From Datnioides undecimradiatus (Eukaryota; Chordata; Actinopteri; Lobotiformes; Datnioididae): a stretch of DNA of 64,000 nucleotides. Both the position numbers and the translations under genes were made by a program. Shown in pieces: positions 38,843 through 49,528 of this stretch (positions are counted from its first letter, which is position 1; the number at the start of each line of letters is the position of its first letter). The stretch lies in assembly GCA_008933995.1 (NCBI GenBank), contig WARS01000981.1, positions 434,001 through 498,000 of the forward strand, in the 5' to 3' direction. A model generated the notes under the pieces. It searched no databases, was not told where the DNA came from, and saw only the letters and a list, made by a program, of their open reading frames with translations.

Positions 38843-38988
38843 CGACCTGAAGCGCAGAGTCAGTATTCTTATCGACGGATCCCTCATCATCGCCCAAGTC
38901 AAGCCGGAGGATGCTGGGAAATACACCTGCGCTCCAAGCAACAGCCTGGGCCAACCACCGACTGCCTCTGCCTACCTAACAGTGCAAT
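38843..38988 (+). CDS. igsf9b: igsf9b exon: second half of Ig3
   Basis: Acceptor TTTTCACAG and donor GCAAT|GTGAGC bound 146 nt, phase 2 in and phase 1 out. It encodes (N)DLKRRVSILIDGSLIIAQV, KPEDAGKYTCAPSNSLGQPP and TASAYLTVQ. EDAGKYTC provides the F-strand cysteine pairing with FFTC of the previous exon. The leftover T joins AT of the next exon to make Tyr, giving the family-typical VQYPARV linker into Ig4. Confidence 0.96.
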
Positions 38989-40954
38989 GTGAGCATCCTG
39001 CTTTCTGCACAATCTGACAGCTCATCTGCATTTGTATGAAACTCTAGATGGATGATCATGCTTGAAGTTCACACGGTTGATCAAATCATGCAGAGAACAT
39101 GGAAAACTGAAACTTTAACCACAAATCTGTAACTAAAAATATTGATTAGGATATATTATTATGATATTAGGATATTGATTGACATTGACCAAATCACCCG
39201 CTCACCAACTGCTTTCCTCAGATTGTCATTAAAATGTTTGTGACATCACCTGTTTTCAGCCTGGCCCCGCCCTCACACAGAAATCTGTCAGAGCATTCTC
39301 ACTTTAGTCAGTTCACGCCGGATCCCGTCAGTCACAGAAAGAAGCCGAATCAGCAGAAACCTCCTTGCAGACTTTAAGTCAATGAGCCGCACAGCTGTGC
39401 AGCGGTGACCGCACGACAGCAAAGGATTCAGGGTCTTTCTTGAGTGGCGCGTTTCGCGTAGCGTGCCATCAGGGTTATAGCAATAAGTCCAATAGTCAAT
39501 AATCAAACACCACACTTGCACAAAAGTAAAACAGGAAATGCATTTAGCACAGACCAGATTGTGCTATTTTGATGCATTGCCATCAATTATGTTATTACAT
39601 AATGTATGATAAAGTCAAACAAAATGAATGTGCTCACAGTGGAACCAGAAAGCTCCGATCTGCACAGGGGAGCCTTGATCAATCAGAGCTGATGCTGTTC
39701 AGACTATTCACAGCAGCCCTGTGTGATTTACAGAGCGGCCTGCAGAGATCACACTCCAATGAACACACCAGAGGAGAATAAACATGCGTGCGTCGTGGTC
39801 AGTGGGGATTAATACATTTGATAAAATAGAATCGGTGTGAATCATTGTGAGTCTGGCAGAAAACCCATCTCAGCTCAGGCCATCCCGTACGCCGAAAAAA
39901 ATATTATTAGCAAGCTGGCATCTGGATTAATAATTTAATTTTAATGTTCCCAACGCCAGCATCGTTTCATGCAGCCTGCCTCTCAAGCCTCACCGCTCGA
40001 CTGCCATTACACTTACTCCAACAGTAGCAACGTAAAGCTTCTGTAGACACACTGTAGCATTTCAACACTTGTTAACACGGTGCCCTGGTTATATATAACT
40101 TACATGTATCGCTGAATGACTGTCTTGACATTATCGTCTTTAATATCAGTAGAAGCTCAGCAGCATAATCCTCATCTCTACACTTTGTTGGTGCAAACCA
40201 AAAGTTTCTGGTGTGTATCAAATCCGACCCTGCTGTCGAGCCGCATGTCCAGAAAACCATCTCCCAAGTGGAAAAGGCGCTCGTCGCATCCTCGCCACTG
40301 TGGAATCGATTTGGACACTCCACCAGTCTCCAGGCTAACACTGTTCCACCTCTCAGCCAAACACCTAATCCCACCCAAACACCCATTCGCTTTCTCAAAT
40401 ACACTTTTCTGTTTTGCATATGTTTACTCTCCGCCTCCCTCCCCCGCCTCTCTCTCTCTCGCCTCCTTTCTCATTTGCACTCATTTATGTATATATATTC
40501 ATATGCACAGCAACACATCTCTGTCTCTTCCTCCCTCTGTCTTCATCATGGGTTGCCGCCTCCTTATTCTCCCCTCCCATAAAACACTCACTCAGTCCAT
40601 CAGTCACTCTGAGCTCCAGAGAGATGACGCCCGGTGTATTCGCCACCCTGGGAAAGCATCTGGCTCTTATTCGGAGCAGACAGGCGGAGGCAGGACCGGC
40701 TCTGAGATTTTAGCCTCGTCCACCGGTGACCGGCCACCGGCAGTAGTCAAGGCAACAGACATTTTGCATTCCCTCGCTCTCCTGCCTCCTCTGATGGCTG
40801 TACATTAGATTGTGCTGGGTGTGTGTGTGAGTGTGAGTGTGTGTGACGAACAGAGGCAGGCAACACCAGTTGTGAGAGGGAGGGGGAAGTGAGAGGGGGG
40901 ATTACATCATCGCTGTGAGACCAGGGACTTTTCTCTGTCAGACTGCAGAGGGCT

Positions 40955-41011
40955 CGCTCTCTCTCTCTCGCTCTCTCTCTCTCGCTCTCTCTCTCTCGCT
41001 CTCTCTCTCTC
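40955..41011 (+). repeat. CT-rich minisatellite, about 14-bp unit
   Basis: GCTCTCTCTCTCTC is repeated about four times, each G interrupting a CT run at regular spacing, at the head of a long CT-rich stretch. Confidence 0.85.
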
Positions 41012-41498
41012 CTTTCTATTCTTCCCTTTTCCTATCATCTTTTCCTTTTGTTCTTCCTTCCTCTCTTTATCTCGTTCTCTCAATCCTCATCACTCTCCTC
41101 CATTTGTTTCATGCCCCTTTTCTCCCCCCACCCCCCACCCCATTCTGTTTAAATCTCTCTCCCACAGTCTCCTCTCCTCTCTGTCCTCCCTCTGTCTTCC
41201 TCCCTCAAATGCCTGCCAGTGAATAACTTCCCCAAAGCATCTTGCAGTGGGAACCAGCGTGTCGTGAGCGATAGCGCTGTCTGAGGGCTATATTTAGAAA
41301 CTTGGCTGATATTCTCGTCTGTGGTGCTGGTGGCGGCGCTCCTCTGGGCTTTTTGTGGCAGAGCGCTGCCGGGCCGGCGGTCAGGACTTCGGAGGACATC
41401 AGTTGTAGTACAAAGTTGTTCTGGCAACAGTGCGGTCAATCGATCTCTCGCTGCAGCCCAATCCCCCTATCTCACCGTGTCACGCGTTCATCCGTTCA

Positions 41499-41531
41499 CC
41501 CCCCCCCCCCCACACACACACACACACACAC
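41499..41531 (+). repeat. Poly-C followed by (CA)n
   Basis: A run of about 13 C followed by about ten CA units. Confidence 0.9.
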
Positions 41532-43056
41532 TTTGTGACGCCAGATGAGTGTCCTTTGCCAGCTGTATTGTGCTCACAGTCACACCGCCTCATCCTCCGC
41601 CTGCTCTACCTTACGTCATCCAGTCACATCCCTCTCTCTCTCTCTCACCTGTTCTCTTTCCCACGCTCGTGCTCAGCCTCGCTCGTCCTTCCTCTATCAT
41701 GCCGCTGATAGCACTCACCCCTCCTCCCCCTCCTCCCCCTCTTCCTCCTCTCACTCACACCATTTCTCCTCCTTATCACCCAGTGCCTACTTTGAAGGTC
41801 TCCTCCTTGACCTGATTTCGGCACCGCGCTCTCTCCCCTCGCCACAATTTATGAGGAACTTTTAAACCCCCGCCCCCACACCCTCATACCCATCCCCGAT
41901 CCTTTTCCTCCTCTTAGCCCCCCTCTCTACCAGATGGACTCCCTTTCTTCTTGTGTGCCTGTCTTTGCCCAGAGGGTCCAGCTCCACCATATCAAATCCC
42001 AATTTATTTAAGACTTAATATACAGAAGGAAAACGTGTAAAGATACAGTCAGACACATCACAGCTGATCTGATTAGACTGATTGAGGTAAGGCAGGCCAC
42101 GTGTTTGTGACACAGACTGTAATAATAATGTATTTTAACAGGATATACAGTAACATATCTGTGAAAATGACACGTTTAAGCCTTTGAAACAATGTCTCGG
42201 TGTTTTACATTTCCTTGCCACTCTTCCACTCCCTGCTCTGAGCCGGCAGCTGCCTCCTGCTGCAGCTATTTTAGTTATTTCCTTTAATTAAGGCGCCGAG
42301 GTTACATAAGAAAGGTTTAAAAGAGTTTTTATACTTTTGATCCTCTCTCTGTTTTAACAGAATATTTCAGAAATTCTTCATCTTACGGCACTCTGTTAAT
42401 CGTCCAGGGATGCTGAGAGAAGGAGGCACTTGTGTATGAAATATGTCAGCGTAGCACATATGAGCGCAGATTGTGCTGAGATTTGATCCTTTGGTTAACT
42501 GTATGTGTTGTACACGTGGACTGATCTGACACTTCAGCTTTTCTGAAACGGCGCGAGCTGCTGCTCCGTGGTCACTGTGTTACCTCCTGTAGCTAACGGT
42601 CAGCAGGAAGAAGCAGCAGGAGTGCAGGTGTAGGGAGGTGAGTGGTGCACTACTGTGGACAGGATCAGACACAAAATGGATTTTGGTATAACTGTGGGCT
42701 ATATTTAGAATATTTTCCCTGCTTTACGTTGCTGTCAGCAAGGTAGCAGCTCCTGTTCTCTGCACGTTAACATGTTTTTGTTGAAGGAGTCTGGTGGATT
42801 CAGACAGAGTGATATCACGGCTTCAGTTTACCTTGGAAAAGGGTCGTTTGTTGGGAATGTGAAGGGCTGAAAAGGTTCTGCTTAAACGGAAACTGGACAC
42901 TGGCCACTTGACCCCACACAACCCCATTTGAAAAACTCTGACTATCCCTTTAATTTCAGTTCAGGAATCAGCCTGGCTGTTCAGTGCTGAGCAATATACA
43001 AAAAGGCACAAACACACACACGCTGCTGAGTCTTCCACATCATCTAGCTATCTATC

Positions 43057-43087
<31 letters not shown>
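43057..43087 (+). repeat. (CA)n(TA)n microsatellite
   Basis: About 12 CA units followed by three to four TA units, about 160 bp upstream of the Ig4 exon acceptor. Confidence 0.9.
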
Positions 43088-43247
43088 GGAGAGGGAGAAT
43101 TTATCTTTATGATGAGCCCACTTCCTAGGAACTGTGTGATCTCCCAGTCTTCTCTCCACAGCTATTACAATCACCAGGCAGCAGGTTTCCAGGCTACAAA
43201 GAGATGTTTCATTACTTGGGCTTCCCTCTCTCTGTGTTTCTCATCAG

Positions 43248-43390
43248 ATCCTGCCCGTGTGGTAAATATGCCATCTGTCATCTACGTGGCCATTAGTCTG
43301 CCCGGCTTCATCCGCTGTCCTGTAGATGCCAACCCACCTGTAACTCTGGTTAAGTGGAAGAAAGATGGCCTCCCTCTCCGGATAGACAAG
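43248..43390 (+). CDS. igsf9b: igsf9b exon: first half of Ig4
   Basis: Acceptor CTCATCAG and donor GACAAG|GTGAGC bound 143 nt, phase 1 in and phase 0 out. It encodes (Y)PARVVNMPSVIYVAISLPG, FIRCPVDANPPVTLVKWKKD and GLPLRIDK. FIRC is the B-strand cysteine and VKW the C-strand tryptophan. IRCPVDAxPP is a hallmark of Ig4 in IGSF9B. It is the first of four exons packed within 1.4 kb. Confidence 0.96.
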
Positions 43391-43627
43391 GTGAGCCGGC
43401 GTGCAGCTTCGGTTCCGCTTGCTTTAACCCGCCTCAGACTGGAAACGAGTGCGTCTTTTCGTCGGCTGACAACTTTGTGTGGTTCCATTTTTCTCTCCGC
43501 CCCATCATTGTTATCCACTCCTCCGTCTCTTAGTCGAGTGGAAAGGCTCAGTCACTCCTGGTTGTATTCGGTCTAGAATGAAACATCACACTTCCTCACA
43601 CGCAACCCATGACTTGTCCATCCACAG

Positions 43628-43768
43628 TATCCTGGCTGGAGCCAAATGGACGATGGGAGCATCCGTGTGGCAGAGGTGACAGAGGACTCCCTCGGCACCT
43701 ATACCTGCATGCCTTACAATGCCCTGGGTTCCATGGGATGGTCCCCTCCCGCTCCCCTGGTGCTAAAG
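43628..43768 (+). CDS. igsf9b: igsf9b exon: second half of Ig4
   Basis: Acceptor TCCACAG and donor CTAAAG|GTACTC bound 141 nt, phase 0 on both sides (47 codons). It encodes YPGWSQMDDGSIRVAEVTED, SLGTYTCMPYNALGSMGWSP and PAPLVLK. EDSLGTYTC supplies the F-strand cysteine of Ig4. APLVLK leads straight into DPP of Ig5. The Ig4/Ig5 boundary is a phase-0 intron, whereas the other interdomain junctions in this window are phase 1. Confidence 0.96.
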
Positions 43769-43853
43769 GTACTCCCACAGTCGCTGTGCATTTAGACTTA
43801 ATAGCACAACAGCATCCAGAACTTACGTTACTCACCCCCTTCACCCTGGACAG

Positions 43854-43970
43854 GACCCTCCCAAATTCTCAGTGGTTCCTGGAGGGGAGTACAGGCAGGA
43901 GGCTGGGAGAGAGCTGGTCATCCCCTGTGAGGCAGAGGGAGACCCCTTTCCCAACATCACATGGAGGAAG
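43854..43970 (+). CDS. igsf9b: igsf9b exon: first half of Ig5
   Basis: Acceptor CTGGACAG and donor AGGAAG|GTAGGG bound 117 nt, phase 0 on both sides (39 codons). The upstream intron is only 85 nt. It encodes DPPKFSVVPGGEYRQEAGRE, LVIPCEAEGDPFPNITWRK. IPC is the B-strand cysteine, ITW the C-strand tryptophan, and NIT a potential glycosylation sequon. Confidence 0.96.
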
Positions 43971-44487
43971 GTAGGGCCGCCCCCTCCAATTTGGCCAATT
44001 TTCCGAGTGTTGTTTTGCGACACACTCCGTGTTTTCCACTGAGGAATCTGCATTTCTGAAACCTGAGCCTGTAGCGGCTGCTCGGATTTTAATTATTCTA
44101 ACTACTGTGTGTCATTTTAGTGTTTTTAATCACATTTTAATGACATCTATAAAATATGCAATCAAGGGAACATATTGGATTCTCTCAATTGTTTTCTTGA
44201 TTACCAGGCATGTGTAATCTGTCCCATTGACTACTGTGTGATTAGCTATTGTTTTTGTTTCCCACTTATAAAATTCACAAAGTGCCGTTCAGTTTAATTT
44301 GATGTCTGTTTGATATTGAAAGCAATATGTGAGATTGCAGGCTTTAATAGCTTTTAAACCAACTGAATGTGTGGCCTGTATGTTGTTTTTATGTTGTGTA
44401 TTTTACACTCAACCTGAAAGCCTCCCTCCGTCTCTCCCTCTCTCTCATTGGCTGGCTCTGCCTTCACTCGGCTGGGCGGGCTTGCAG
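43971..44487 (+). other. Intron splitting Ig5
   Basis: 517 nt. The AT-rich middle and a CT-rich stretch before the acceptor are ordinary intron sequence. Nothing else seen. Confidence 0.85.
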
Positions 44488-44638
44488 GTAGGGAAGCCCA
44501 GTAAAAGCAAGCACAATGTTCTGCCCAGAGGCAACTTACAGTTCAAGTCACTCACAAAGGAGGACCACGGGGAGTGGGAGTGTGTCGCCACCAACGTTGC
44601 CACGAGCATCACTGCCAGCACGCACGTCCAAGTCATAG
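44488..44638 (+). CDS. igsf9b: igsf9b exon: second half of Ig5
   Basis: Acceptor GCTTGCAG and donor TCATAG|GTACTC bound 151 nt, phase 0 in and phase 1 out. It encodes VGKPSKSKHNVLPRGNLQFK, SLTKEDHGEWECVATNVATS and ITASTHVQVI(G). EDHGEWEC carries the F-strand cysteine of Ig5. The following codon, completed across the junction, gives IGTSPHAP, the switch into the first fibronectin domain. Confidence 0.96.
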
Positions 44639-45397
44639 GTACTCAAATGCACACACTCATATACATATAGAAAGCTGCAAATGACTAAATGCTTGTTCAC
44701 TAAGCCCCGCCTCTCCTTAGCTATTCGTGCTTTCAAGACAGTGTCATGTTTGAAACTCAGATCTGCACAAAAGCAGCATCTCAGCTTCTGGCAGACTTCT
44801 GGCAGTTTTGCCACCTGCAACACAAACTGATGCAGATGTTGCAGATGTGGATGCAAAAGCAGCATCTCGGAGAGGAAACCTGACTTGAACAGATGTTTAC
44901 ACGATGCGACCGTATTGGTTGTGCTGGTAGTTTTATTCATCATTGCTCTGTTGTCAGTCTTTGTCCTTGCTGACCACCACACCGGTCCTCATTAACTCTA
45001 AACCTCAGAGCCAGGCAGACTGGATTGATTTGGCCTCTGATTGGTCTCCTGCTTTGGCTCCAGGACAGTATCTGCAACTAACAGTTGAACCAGGAAGAAG
45101 CAAAGCTGTGGCTTAAGAATTTTGTCTGGAAAAACGATTTGTTGCACTTTAACTTGCGCTCTTTACATTTGGCAGCTAACAGCCACAGAAAAGCTAAATT
45201 GTAATCTTTTGTTCTACTTTGACTCCTCAGTAAGATGCATTGCATTTGGTTTCTGCCTGCTTACAAATATGAAACATTAGTGGGTCTTGCCCGCAGTATT
45301 TGACATGTAAAATGAATGTACTGTATCACAGTGAGGCTACTCAGTGACTAATATGCCCTTTTAACAACATCTTTCTCACTGCTTCCCCTCCCTGCAG
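44639..45397 (+). other. Intron between the Ig5 and FN3-1 exons
   Basis: 759 nt of ordinary intronic sequence. No repeat or exon recognised. Confidence 0.85.
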
Positions 45398-45521
45398 GCA
45401 CAAGCCCCCACGCCCCCACCAGCGTCCATGTAGTGGCATCCGCCACCTGGGCCAATGTGTCCTGGGAGGCGGGCTATGATGGAGGCTTCCAGCAGACATT
45501 CTCAGTCTGGTACGGCCATGT
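45398..45521 (+). CDS. igsf9b: igsf9b exon: first half of FN3-1
   Basis: Acceptor CCCTGCAG and donor CATGT|GTGAGT bound 124 nt, phase 1 in and phase 2 out. It encodes (G)TSPHAPTSVHVVASATWA, NVSWEAGYDGGFQQTFSVWY and GHV. VSWEAGYDGG is the typical B-strand/loop of the first fibronectin type III domain in turtle proteins, and NVS is a sequon. The GHV just before the junction depends on the chosen donor. This donor keeps the frame open into the next exon. Confidence 0.94.
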
Positions 45522-47473
45522 GTGAGTCATCCCAGCATGCTTTGCTTCCTGCTTTTTCTCTTCCGATACGTCCTCTGTTATTTCTGAAAATGTCTCTTCC
45601 AGGGTTGTGTTCAGAACAGTTGTGAAAACATAGAGGTGGCAATACGTGGGGACCCAGTGTGAGTGAGTTCACATCTCAGTTGCAACAGTTGCAACTAAAC
45701 TGAACATGACCCAAAGCTCTCTGTCCTGCCGCTGCTGCTGCCGCTGCTGCTGCTGCCGCCGCTGCTTTGCTGCTCCGTGACTGTGGAAATGTTTCATATA
45801 TATATAATTACTATAGGTTTTAGCTGTGACTTGAAATGCTCTTCTTCAGGTTTCTCCTGAAGTCGGAGGTCTCTGTAGCCATGTGTGTATTTCACCAATA
45901 CTCCACAGATTTAGCAGGATTGTCACTGGAATGAGATAATACCGTTGTCAGGCGTCCCGACTGGACCCTGCTAGACCAATAAAGCTTTGACTACAGTCGG
46001 GTTTCACCACAAACGGCTCACCTCAAGTTCTAGTTTCTTCCTCAAGCTTTCTACCACGCAGCACACCTGCTGATTAACACCAAACAGAGCTTAACCACTC
46101 TGCTGCACAGTTCGTACACAATATGAATACACTATAAAATGTGTTACTAAATGTGACTGTGCAGCGTCACTGCAGAGCTGTAAGTTAGGTCGCTCCACAC
46201 AGAGTGTTGAATAAAGATTTTAATTAATGAATAATAATTCATTTAAATAATGCAACCGTGACTTATCAGTTCTGACCCAGTGTAAGTCAGTTGTATAATC
46301 ACTGGGAACAAATGAGACAGTCAACAGGACGCTAACCTGCTGGGCTCTGCGATGCATTTCAGGTTGTGTGTGACCGGCGCTCTGGATTGTTTTATAGCAT
46401 GAAAGGAGACCATTTCAGATGTTAAACTGCATCCCAAATGCATCCGAGGATTTATGGAAAGTGGTCAGTATTGCTGATGAACCGCTCCACAGGATCAGGG
46501 TCAACTATAATAAGCTTAACTCTGTTCATTGTAACCCATCATGCTTTATTAAAACAGCGAGGGAACCACAGAGCAGCACAAATATTAAAAAGCAGGCCTC
46601 AGCTTTAATTAATGATATTCATGCTGACAGCAAACATCAGTGAGTGATGCGAACCGAGCAGTTTTGGGCTGCGTCCATCCTCAGTGACATTACTCAGGTG
46701 CTCCATGTCCCCCAAAGCCCTGCTGTTGGTTCTGAAATATATTTAAAACGTCAGGTTTTAGCTCATGCTGTGGATGAAGAGTGGTTTTTGAAATCCCGTC
46801 CAAACTCTCCTGCAAAACAGATGCACACCAATGCGTTCCAAATATCTTACAGGACTTCTGAAGGTAAGCTGTGACACATGCTAAATGTTCTTTGATGCGG
46901 CGGCGTTCATCTGCGGGAGCACGTCTAAATTGGATTAGCATTAATGGTTTTAATAGAGGACTACTTTAGGCCAAGTGCACGCTCTGCAGCCGCATCGTGT
47001 GGGGCAGGAGGAGGTCGACTTTAAAACTGTGGGGTTCCCATTCATGTTCAGCGGTAATCTCAGGAGGTGACGTGTTGCCTGACAACAGAAGCTCTGTAAC
47101 ATAAAGGAACATTTTATACCATTGCTGCAGAGTTACAGCAGAGGTGTTGCAGCTGTGTGCACATGTGTCTGCTTTATTTGATCAAGCTGCAGTCAGCGCT
47201 GAGTGCATGGCATGGGCAAACAGCAGCCTGCAAAGCTGAGCGCAGCATGGGCTTATTACCATCAAGTGTTGTGAATGGAGTGAATGGATAAAACGCCATG
47301 GAGGGAATATTTCATTTTAGAATTATGTGACAGTGGATCAATGATGGAATTGAATTGTTGCAGAGATGATGCTGCATTATGTTACATGAAAAGCTGAAGG
47401 TAATCTCATTATCGGCCTTCGAAATCTTGTCTGTCGGCCTGTCTGCTCACCTGTCGTCCTGACTCCTGCGCAG
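45522..47473 (+). other. Intron splitting FN3-1
   Basis: 1.95 kb. It contains an imperfect GCT/GCC repeat (about 45728-45772). Otherwise nothing recognised. Confidence 0.85.
45728..45772 (+). repeat. Imperfect (GCT/GCC)n trinucleotide tract
   Basis: Interspersed GCT and GCC triplets over about 45 nt, about 210 bp downstream of the FN3-1 donor. Confidence 0.8.
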
Positions 47474-47649
47474 GCTGAAGAGGGAGCATTTAGGTCCACA
47501 CGACTGGCTTTCCATACCTGTGCCTGGAGGCCACGACTGGATGGTGGTGCCCGGCTTGGAGCCAGAGACAACATACCAGTTCAGCGTCCTGGCCCAAAAC
47601 AAGCTCGGCACAGGCCCCTTCAGCGAGGTTGTCACTGTGAACACACTAG
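47474..47649 (+). CDS. igsf9b: igsf9b exon: second half of FN3-1
   Basis: Acceptor CTGCGCAG and donor ACACTAG|GTGAGT bound 176 nt, phase 2 in and phase 1 out. It encodes (V)LKREHLGPHDWLSIPVP, GGHDWMVVPGLEPETTYQFS, VLAQNKLGTGPFSEVVTVNT, L. LEPETTYQFSVLAQNKLG is the F-strand/loop signature of the FN3 fold (Y-x-F/V), almost invariant in IGSF9 and IGSF9B. The end VNTL joins VFPISTPEP of the next exon. Confidence 0.96.
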
Positions 47650-49301
47650 GTGAGTATACCCGCCACTGCTCGACTCGACTGAAGGGACCCGATAATAAAA
47701 CCTCCCAGGCTGGCGGGAAACTAAAATAACCTGAGAACCTGTTAATTGGAACAAAAAGGATTCAGAAACACTTCTATTTCTGTATCTCCTCGTGATCTTA
47801 TCCGAACAGTGTGTTTCCAAACATGGGAGAACAATGTTGAACAGCTATGTCAGTGAGTCAGCGAGTGAGTGAACCTATGAGCGTGTTGTTTTCTGGACTT
47901 AATAAGTTCTTCATCTGTTATATTAGCAGGCAAAACTTTTGAAAGCTAATATCTAATTACAGTTTTTTCTTTAAATTAAACTACAGGTTTATATTTTTCA
48001 TCTACGTACTATCATGCACAGTATGCCTGTGACCAGGTACTGTCACACATTCATCTAGTTTCTACTAAAAGTCTGGCAGGAAAAAGTCTAAAACTTCACC
48101 ACAACATTTAATAAGATCATACATTACTGGTGCTCTTGAACTTACTCAAAATACACAATAAGGACATAAAAGTGCCTTTATATTGATGAGCATTTGCACC
48201 AAAACTGCTGAGCTACCAGCTGGCTACCTGTCTGACACCGATGCTATCAGCTGTATCAATTATGCCTTTGCTTATTAACGGCAGAGAGATGCAGGACAAG
48301 GACACGGCCCACTCTTTGTTTTTTAATGACACAGAGTGGTGTTTTTGCATACTTAACACTGCCTTTGACTAAACTGGACAGGCAGCAGTCTGCAGAGGGA
48401 GAGCATATAAGCCAAAGAGCAGCTAAGAGTTCTTTGTTCTACCTCCAGCTTACAGAGTGTGTTCAGTAGTGGCAACAGGCGTCATTATAGGTGCTGGAAT
48501 TACCACGAAGTTATCATTTCAGTCACTGATGTGCTGCAGCTTGGTGAGGCACTCTCCTGACAATGCACTGATACACTTACTCTAGTTGAACATTTAACAA
48601 GACAATTCAGTGGGGTTTTTTTTACCGAAAATGCTAATTATCAGAAGAACACCGTACAAACTGGCCTGTAAAAGCTTCAGTTCAATCATTATGCATTATA
48701 TCATTGCTTGCCGCGGTGGAGAAAGGGACATTATACAGCAGAAATGAAGCTGTCACAGATTATTACTTAAAGATAAGTGACACGCTGAAAATTGGGATAA
48801 CTGTTTGGCGCTTCGTCACCTTGTGTGGCAGCCAAGGAGAGGAAACAAAGAGGACAAAGTGTTCAGCTCAGGGGCTGCTTGTTGTCCTTTGTCTCCTCTT
48901 AAAAACCACTTTAACAAAGTCGCCCACCACTCATTTACAAGATACCCCGACTCTCAGCCCTGTCTTCTGAAGAAAGAGAAAAGTGTAGCAGCTAATACAC
49001 TGGGAGCCATCTACACTGAACTATTTCTATTTTTTAACAGGACCTGATATAGTGAATTGGCAAGAACTGTGTGTGTGTGTGTGTGCGTGCAGAGTGTAAA
49101 GCTTACAGGTCCAGCAATGTTAAAGGATGCAAGTTTCTAGAAAGAAGTACTGGGAAAGAGACATGTGGCTTCTATCACAGTCTACTGTGACTGTGTCAGA
49201 GTGTAAAGGGTCTGAGTCACTGGTATCATGCTGATGAACTGCTCACTGAATGTATAACTGAGCCACTCACACGCGTTCTCAACCCCAATGTGCTCTTCCA
49301 G
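47650..49301 (+). other. Intron between the FN3-1 and FN3-2 exons
   Basis: 1.65 kb. It holds a short (GT)n tract (49069-49085). No exon or transposon recognised. Confidence 0.85.
49069..49085 (+). repeat. Short (GT)n microsatellite
   Basis: Eight to nine GT units. Confidence 0.85.
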
Positions 49302-49528
49302 TATTTCCTATAAGTACCCCTGAACCATTGGTGCTGCTTACCCCACCACGGTGCCTCACAGCCAATCGCACGCAGCAGGGAGTCCTGCTCACCTGGATCC
49401 CACCTGCCAATCACACAGCACCTATCCAGCATTATGTCATGGAGTTCCGCCTGGGGGAACGATGGGAGGTTTTGGACGACAGCATTCCTGCTGGGGAGAC
49501 GGAGCTGCTCGCCCGAGACCTCATCCAG
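49302..49528 (+). CDS. igsf9b: igsf9b exon: first part of FN3-2
   Basis: Acceptor CTCTTCCAG and donor ATCCAG|GTAACT bound 227 nt, the largest complete exon here, phase 1 in and phase 0 out. It encodes (V)FPISTPEPLVLLTPPRCL, TANRTQQGVLLTWIPPANHT, APIQHYVMEFRLGERWEVLD, DSIPAGETELLARDLIQ. The features TPPRCL, NRTQQGVLL, W-x-PPANH and Y-x-MEFR are family signatures of FN3-2. NRT and NHT are sequons. Confidence 0.96.

Larger units (their letters stand above)
38989..43247 (+). other. Intron between the Ig3 and Ig4 exons
   Basis: 4.26 kb. Unlike the AT-rich introns elsewhere, 40.4-41.9 kb is strongly pyrimidine-rich on the + strand. It includes a period-14 CT minisatellite (40955-41011), a poly-C/CA tract (41499-41531) and, at the 3' end, a CA/TA tract (43057-43087). 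Long open frames here on both strands look like consequences of low complexity. Confidence 0.85.

Noticed and set aside
40116-40808. A 230-codon + strand open frame in the intron before Ig4
   Set aside because: It is the longest open frame in the window but lies in CT-rich low-complexity DNA, is rich in Ser/Pro/Leu, overlaps several other open frames on both strands, and shows no domain or splice support.
41205-41548. GC-rich segment at 41.25-41.45 kb with open frames on both strands, considered as an exon or CpG island
   Set aside because: No domain similarity, no matching splice sites in a required phase, and adjacent Ig3 and Ig4 exons already join perfectly in phase.
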